Of a DNA stretch of 10,226 nt, positions 6,882 to 10,226 are shown in pieces (position 1 is the first letter of the stretch; every line of letters starts with the position of its first letter). The notes under the pieces were generated by a model. That model was not told the DNA's origin. It saw only the letters and a program-made list of their open reading frames with translations, and searched no databases. The DNA is from an uncultured Halomicronema sp. (lineage in GTDB: Bacteria > Cyanobacteriota > Cyanobacteriia > Phormidesmidales > Phormidesmidaceae): the NCBI GenBank assembly GCA_937897665.1, contig CALCPB010000305.1, positions 1-10,226 of the forward strand, given 5' to 3'. Position numbers and translations under genes: made by a program.

Positions 6882-7274
6882 TTGCTGGAATACATCACAC
6901 TCCCCGATAACATTTTGCCGCCAGTGGCGCCCTACTCCCATGCGGTGCGCGCCGGAGATTTTTTGTTCGTCACGGGGCAGCTTGCCGAAGATCCGCTCTC
7001 AGGAGACGTCAAAAAAGATGCGATTGAGGCCCAAACCACCCAGGTTATGGAAAACCTGCAGCGAGTTCTAACCCATGCGGGTAGTGGATTTGACCGGGTT
7101 GTCATGGCGCGCATCTTCGTCACTGACTTTCGCTATTACGAAGCCGTCAACCAGGTGTATGCCAGCTACTGTACAGCAGGAAAACTGCCGAGCCGAACGA
7201 CAGTAGGGGTAACGGCATTAGCCGGATTCGGCGATGTTGAGATCGACCTCATCGTTTACTGCGGTCAATCATAA
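6882..7274 (+). CDS. ridA: RidA family enamine/imine deaminase
   Basis: RidA proteins hydrolyse reactive enamine/imine intermediates, such as 2-aminoacrylate from threonine or serine dehydratase, to 2-keto acids and ammonia in the cytosol, usually as trimers. The product has the usual size (130 residues). It shows APYSHAV near the N-terminus, FVTGQLAEDPLSGDV (29-43) and the active-site region LPSRTTVGV with Arg105, followed by VEID with Glu120. These match the Arg105 and Glu120 of E. coli RidA, and Tyr18 corresponds to its Tyr17. All key residues for deaminase activity are present. The start is TTG, supported by GAAAGGA at 6868-6874, 7 bp before it. It lies 96 bp after the kinase and may have its own promoter (weak TTGTTT/TATGTT pair at 6817-6846). 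It converges with secG. Confidence 0.92.
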   Translation: MLEYITLPDNILPPVAPYSHAVRAGDFLFVTGQLAEDPLSGDVKKDAIEAQTTQVMENLQRVLTHAGSGFDRVVMARIFVTDFRYYEAVNQVYASYCTAGKLPSRTTVGVTALAGFGDVEIDLIVYCGQS

Positions 7275-7410
7275 AACGCCCGCCAAGTAGAGAACTGCCC
7301 TATCGGGTGTGAAGCCAATGCAGGGACAGGCCCCGTAACCAAGGATAACCCCAATTCTCTGAAACTGGACTATAGATCTTCCTCATTCCCTACGGGAAGG
7401 CTCCGTCAAC

Positions 7411-7444
7411 GACTCTGCTCAAGTAACGTAGGCTGAGCGGAGTC
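7411..7444. repeat. Palindromic intergenic repeat (TGAGCGGAGTC type)
   Basis: GACTCTGCTCA (7411-7421) faces TGAGCGGAGTC (7434-7444), eleven pairs with one T-G wobble across a 12-nt loop. The wobble pairs only in plus-strand RNA. The core GGCTGAGCGGAGTC resembles a short palindromic repeat I recall as scattered between genes in many cyanobacterial genomes. No T-run follows, so it is not a typical terminator, although it could protect the ridA mRNA end. Confidence 0.5.
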
Positions 7445-7545
7445 AAAGCCGACTTGTCTGTGCAGCTGTAATTTGTAGAACTGGTAAATCTTTGGCAATC
7501 AGCCACTGCCTTCGCACAGGGGCTTGTCTCACTGTGTTGACCGGG

Positions 7546-7573
7546 AATTGGGCAGCTCTAGAGCCACCCAATT
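7546..7573. repeat. Dyad AATTGGG-CA-GCTCTAGAGC-CA-CCCAATT
   Basis: The arms AATTGGG (7546-7552) and CCCAATT (7567-7573) enclose the perfect palindrome GCTCTAGAGC (7555-7564), separated on both sides by CA, which forms a symmetric internal mismatch. The whole 28 bp is a nearly loopless dyad, so it may suit dimeric protein binding or cruciform extrusion better than transcription termination. No function is known. Confidence 0.4.
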
Positions 7574-7627
7574 GAGCCGATACCTTTGCAGCGGAAGCCG
7601 CTCTGGCGAGTGCTTGCTCAACTCTCC

Positions 7628-7665
7628 AAAAAAGCAAACTCAGACATCAAGTGATGCCTGAGTTT
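7628..7665 (-). terminator. Rho-independent terminator of secG
   Basis: AAACTCAG (7636-7643) pairs perfectly with CTGAGTTT (7658-7665). An inner CATCA/TGATG stem (7645-7649, 7652-7656) adds five pairs after one mismatch. Read on the minus strand the hairpin is followed by GC and six T (7628-7633). It lies about 75-110 bp after the secG stop and would end the secG transcript. Confidence 0.8.
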
Positions 7666-7738
7666 GATATAAAACTGATGCAGGGAGTGCCGTCATCAGC
7701 TTGACGATATCTCCTGACAGCGCAAATGTCGGCGTCTT

Positions 7739-7987
7739 TTACAGAGCCGGTGTTGGTGTCGTCAACCAGCCAGCACTGAGCACCACCGTCAACCCCATAA
7801 ACAGCGCTGTCAACGTCCAAGTAACACGATTGAGGGTGATTTCAGCGCTTTTAGTGCTGGTAAACAATTGGGCTTGACCGCCTAAAGCGCCGAGACCGTC
7901 ACCCTTAGGGCTGTGAAGCAGCACCAGAACGGTCAGGCCAATTGCGGCAACTGACCAGACAATTTTTACAATCGAAACGACAGCCAT
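7739..7987 (-). CDS. secG: SecG, protein translocase subunit
   Basis: SecG is the small subunit of the SecYEG channel that exports proteins across the plasma membrane and inserts them into thylakoid or plasma membranes. The 82-residue product has the family layout: a first membrane helix (about 4-24), the conserved cytoplasmic loop HSPKGDGLGALGGQAQLF (25-42) with STKSAE following, LNR before the second helix, and a second membrane helix (about 56-75). A short C-terminal tail ends the protein. It lies downstream of gpmI on the same strand with 162 bp between them, a pairing I recall from other cyanobacteria. The gap may hold its own promoter. The ribosome binding site before the ATG is weak. 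Confidence 0.93.
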   Translation of the reverse strand: MAVVSIVKIVWSVAAIGLTVLVLLHSPKGDGLGALGGQAQLFTSTKSAEITLNRVTWTLTALFMGLTVVLSAGWLTTPTPAL

Positions 7988-8149
7988 AGGTTCTAATATC
8001 TAGCCAATAAAAGTCAGATTGAGCGTCTGAGCCAAGCAATCTGTGTCGTCTTATCCTAACCTGAAATTTGTGTCATAAGCCCCCACCCTGCGCTATGAAC
8101 AGGGCAATTGCCTGACATGACGCTTTGGTCGGATCAGAAATCCTATCAG

Positions 8150-9748
8150 CTAGAGGCTGACTCTCACCGGAGTGCGATTAGGCCGCACATCAACGGCTGC
8201 ATTAATCACCATGGAGCGTCCGGTCATTTCCTTCGGCTTAGGCAGGTTCAAAATATCGAGAATAGTCGGCGCAATGTCTGACAGTCGCCCATCTTCGCGT
8301 AGCAATACCTCTCCCCCATGTCCGGGCACTGTGAGCTTTTCACCCTCGACCAAAATAAAGGGTACCGGGTTGGTGGTGTGGGCCGTCCAGGGCTTATGGT
8401 TTTCGTCCCACATGTATTCAGCGTTACCGTGGTCAGCAGTAATGATCGCCGTGCCACCAGCTCTGCCAATGCCATCCACGAGCCGCCCGACTTCGGCATC
8501 TACAGACTGAATCGCCTGCACTGTCGCGTCTAGGTTGCCGGTGTGGCCGACCATGTCGGGGTTCGCATAGTTGATCACAATCAACGAGTACATGCCTTTT
8601 TGAATCGCCGCGATCGCTGCATCGGTGACCCTGTTGGCCGACATGGGGGGAGCTTTGTCATAGGTCGTCACCTGGGGGCTGGGGATCAGTTCTCGATCCT
8701 CTCCTTTAAACGGCTCCTCTAAACCACCGTTAAAGAAATATGTCACATGGGCGTACTTTTCCGTCTCAGCGGTGCGAAACTGCTTCAACCCTTGTTCAGC
8801 AATGACTTCGCCTAAAATTTTGCTCAGATTTTGCGGCGGAAACGCGACTGGAACGGGCAAGTGCGAATCGTATTGAGTCATCGTGACGAATTTGAGGGGC
8901 TCAATGAGCGATCGCTCAAACCCAGTAAACTCAGTATCTACAAACGCTTGGGTCAACTGTCGCGCTCGATCAGGGCGAAAGTTGAAGAAAATCACACCAT
9001 CGCCCGGTTCAATAGCACCGGGAGCAATGCGGATCGGTTCGATAAACTCGTCGGTGATGCCATTGGTGTAAGCCGCCTGCATAATTTCCACTGCAGAGCG
9101 CCCATCTCCTGAGCCATCATTGACCATGACGCGATAGGCTTTTTCGACTCGATCCCAGCGGTGATCACGATCCATGGCATAGTACCGACCACTGAGAGTG
9201 GCGATCCGGCCAACGCCCTGCGCCTCTGTAAAGTCTTGCAGCGCCTGCACCGAGCGATAGCCGTCAGTCGGCTTAGTATCGCGTCCGTCCGTAATGACGT
9301 GAATGCAGACCTCAGACACATCCTGAGCTTTGGCCATTTCTAACAGGCCTAACAAATGCTTGATGTGAGAATGAACACCGCCGTCTGAACACAGGCCCAC
9401 AAAGTGCAGCTTGCTGTTGCGATAGCGCACCTTTTGACAGACTTCCAACAGGGCGGCATTTTCTTGAATGCTGCCATCCTCGATCGCATCCGACACGCGA
9501 ACCAGCTCTTGGGGCACAACGCGACCCGCCCCAATGTTGAGATGGCCTACCTCGGAGTTGCCCATTTGCCCCTCTGGCAAACCGACATCTTTGCCAGAGG
9601 TGTGCATCAGCGTGTGTGGATAAGCATGCCAGAGACTATCCATTACAGGCGTATCTGCAACGGTTACGGCATTACCATCAGTCTCTGCTCGATACCCCCA
9701 ACCATCTAAGATGATGAGCACCATAGGTGGGATAGGCGCTTGAGTCAT
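8150..9748 (-). CDS. gpmI: 2,3-bisphosphoglycerate-independent phosphoglycerate mutase
   Basis: This cytosolic glycolysis/gluconeogenesis enzyme interconverts 3- and 2-phosphoglycerate through a phosphoserine intermediate and needs two Mn ions. In cyanobacteria this step diverts carbon from the Calvin cycle to lower glycolysis. The 532-residue product is full length. Phosphatase-domain residues are present: Asp15 in LDGWG, the nucleophile Ser65 in MGNSEVGH, Asp398 and His402 in NPDMVGHTGN, Asp439-His440 in ADHGN and His457 in TAHTTNPVP. The transferase domain shows HSH (126-128), DGRD (154-157), SGRYYAMDRD (186-195), FRPDRAR (257-263) and EKYAHVTYFF (330-339). No change of a key residue is seen. 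The ATG is preceded by an AGGA about 13 bp away, a weak site. In some cyanobacteria the small protein PirC inhibits this enzyme; no PirC gene is visible here. Confidence 0.97.
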   Translation of the reverse strand: MTQAPIPPMVLIILDGWGYRAETDGNAVTVADTPVMDSLWHAYPHTLMHTSGKDVGLPEGQMGNSEVGHLNIGAGRVVPQELVRVSDAIEDGSIQENAALLEVCQKVRYRNSKLHFVGLCSDGGVHSHIKHLLGLLEMAKAQDVSEVCIHVITDGRDTKPTDGYRSVQALQDFTEAQGVGRIATLSGRYYAMDRDHRWDRVEKAYRVMVNDGSGDGRSAVEIMQAAYTNGITDEFIEPIRIAPGAIEPGDGVIFFNFRPDRARQLTQAFVDTEFTGFERSLIEPLKFVTMTQYDSHLPVPVAFPPQNLSKILGEVIAEQGLKQFRTAETEKYAHVTYFFNGGLEEPFKGEDRELIPSPQVTTYDKAPPMSANRVTDAAIAAIQKGMYSLIVINYANPDMVGHTGNLDATVQAIQSVDAEVGRLVDGIGRAGGTAIITADHGNAEYMWDENHKPWTAHTTNPVPFILVEGEKLTVPGHGGEVLLREDGRLSDIAPTILDILNLPKPKEMTGRSMVINAAVDVRPNRTPVRVSL

Positions 9749-9941
9749 TGGCTTTTAGGATTCCTGCAAACTAGGAGACAATTATTGGGGCGATCATATC
9801 ATCAGTTTTTCCTGACATATAATCCCTTAAGATAAGATCCTTTTATTGAGCGCTGCCTTTAAAGTTCAGTCTTTGAATTGCCGCGCTTTTTTCAAGAGCT
9901 TATCAGCAATTGCCTCTTTTGCAAGGGTGGTCACACTTTGA

Positions 9942-9949
9942 GCGATCGC
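9942..9949. repeat. HIP1 octamer GCGATCGC
   Basis: HIP1 is the highly iterated palindrome of many cyanobacterial genomes. Further copies lie at 3086-3093, 4438-4445, 6187-6194, 6675-6682, 8610-8617 and 8908-8915, all inside genes. This is the only intergenic copy. Confidence 0.9.
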
Positions 9950-10042
9950 TGAGAAGCGGCTGGCCGAAGATTAGCATGAATTTTGGTAACGCATTTCTCA
10001 GAATACTGTGACTTTTAGCGGGAAATTTGATTCTCGGAATGG

Positions 10043-10059
10043 GAAAACTCTCAGTTTTC
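10043..10059. repeat. Short hairpin GAAAACT-CTC-AGTTTTC
   Basis: Seven perfect pairs enclose a CTC loop. The stem is AT-rich and lacks a clean T-run, so it is a weak terminator candidate. It directly precedes a TTGACT at 10060-10065. Confidence 0.35.
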
Positions 10060-10063
10060 TTGA

Positions 10064-10095
10064 CTAGTTTTGGAGAAAATCAATCGCTAGTTTTG
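10064..10095 (+). promoter_or_regulatory. Two 9-bp direct repeats CTAGTTTTG, possible regulator site
   Basis: CTAGTTTTG occurs at 10064-10072 and 10087-10095, with starts 23 bp apart, close to two helix turns. A partial copy, AGTTTTC, lies at 10053-10059. Such spacing is typical of tandem binding by a response-regulator dimer. The repeats lie about 55-85 bp before the possible gene at the right edge. Chance is not excluded in this AT-rich stretch. Confidence 0.3.
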
Positions 10096-10148
10096 CGGGC
10101 AGTGAAAAGCCCAATCCTATGAAAAATCAGAATTAGGGACGAGACAAT

Positions 10149-10226
10149 GTGGCGCTGATGTGGCGAACTGTTCCATCGCGATCTATTCAAGCCAAGAAGA
10201 TGCCGCTTGGTGACCACGCCGTCACT
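10149..10226 (+). CDS. Possible N-terminal part of a gene running off the window
   Basis: After an in-frame TAG at 10134-10136 the frame stays open to the window end. Possible starts are GTG 10149, with AGGGA at 10135-10139 nine bases upstream, or ATG 10158, which gives 23 residues beginning MWRTVPSRSIQAKKMPLG. No family can be recognised from this. It would be divergent from gpmI. The short duplication ATGTGGCG (10147 and 10158) makes the start uncertain. Confidence 0.35.
   Translation, partial: MALMWRTVPSRSIQAKKMPLGDHAVT

Larger units (their letters stand above)
7275..7738. other. Convergent intergenic region with three inverted repeats
   Basis: This 464-bp stretch lies between the ends of ridA (plus) and secG (minus). 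No convincing gene is seen; a 64-codon minus-strand frame (7443-7637) has no recognisable motif and lies beyond the secG terminator. The space holds an imperfect palindrome (7411-7444), a cruciform-like dyad (7546-7573) and a terminator hairpin (7628-7665), plus a small TTCCC/GGGAA stem near 7386-7398. Confidence 0.6.
9749..10133. other. Intergenic region upstream of gpmI
   Basis: No gene is seen in these 385 bp. The part next to gpmI is AT-rich and holds ATATAA/TATAAT-like elements on both strands near 9817-9823, without convincing -35 partners. A HIP1 octamer sits at 9942-9949. Near the right end are a short hairpin (10043-10059) and a direct repeat (10064-10095). The region probably carries divergent promoters for gpmI and the gene at the right edge. 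Confidence 0.5.

Noticed and set aside
7443..7637. 64-codon minus-strand frame in the ridA-secG gap
   Set aside because: It has no family resemblance and no good ribosome binding site, lies downstream of the secG terminator, and overlaps the palindromes.
2424..7662. Shared 10-mer CTCAGGCATC in the inverted repeat at 2424 and the terminator at 7653-7662
   Set aside because: Matches of this length are expected by chance in 10 kb on two strands, and the contexts are unrelated.
8099..8112. Palindrome GGCAATTGCC between gpmI and secG as a terminator
   Set aside because: A loopless 10-bp palindrome with no T-run cannot be supported as a terminator; gpmI and secG may be cotranscribed.
1..10226. 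CRISPR arrays, tRNA or rRNA genes, insertion sequences
   Set aside because: No regularly spaced repeats, no cloverleaf or rRNA-like sequence, and no transposase frame were seen on reading both strands.

Overview
The window reads as chromosomal DNA of a cyanobacterium, probably a filamentous one without heterocysts. The evidence is a HetR-type regulator, two phycobilisome-fold proteins, a V4R/phycobilisome-like/kinase cluster matching the photosystem II assembly (Pap) operon known from Synechocystis 6803 (slr0144-slr0152), a cyanobacterial-type secG beside gpmI, and seven copies of the HIP1 octamer GCGATCGC. Family assignments and residue comparisons rest on recalled reference sequences, not on a search.

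Left part (1-2321): a possible C-terminal gene tail at the edge, then an intact but divergent hetR (251-1204). Behind it lies about 600 bp that reads as a broken plus-strand gene (1207-1802) of unknown family. Next comes a phycobilisome-fold protein (1842-2321) that lacks the bilin-binding cysteine.

Middle part (2322-6785): a 379-bp leader with a long-range inverted repeat and a good TTGACA promoter candidate precedes five tightly packed plus-strand genes. They are a V4R protein (slr0144-like), a small repeat protein (slr0145-like, ATGA overlap), a second phycobilisome-fold protein (slr0146-like), a second V4R protein (slr0147-like) and a Ser/Thr kinase with a propeller-like C-terminal half (slr0152/SpkG-like). 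The ferredoxin-type genes found between slr0147 and slr0152 in Synechocystis are absent. The kinase has an in-frame TGA in its activation loop. The cluster probably serves photosystem II biogenesis or repair, with V4R and phycobilisome-fold proteins as small-ligand or scaffold modules and the kinase as regulator.

Right part (6786-10226): an intact ridA with a TTG start converges on minus-strand secG and gpmI. The convergent gap holds three inverted repeats, including a clear minus-strand terminator. Upstream of gpmI is about 400 bp of AT-rich intergenic DNA with a short hairpin and a 9-bp direct repeat, then a possible plus-strand gene running off the edge.
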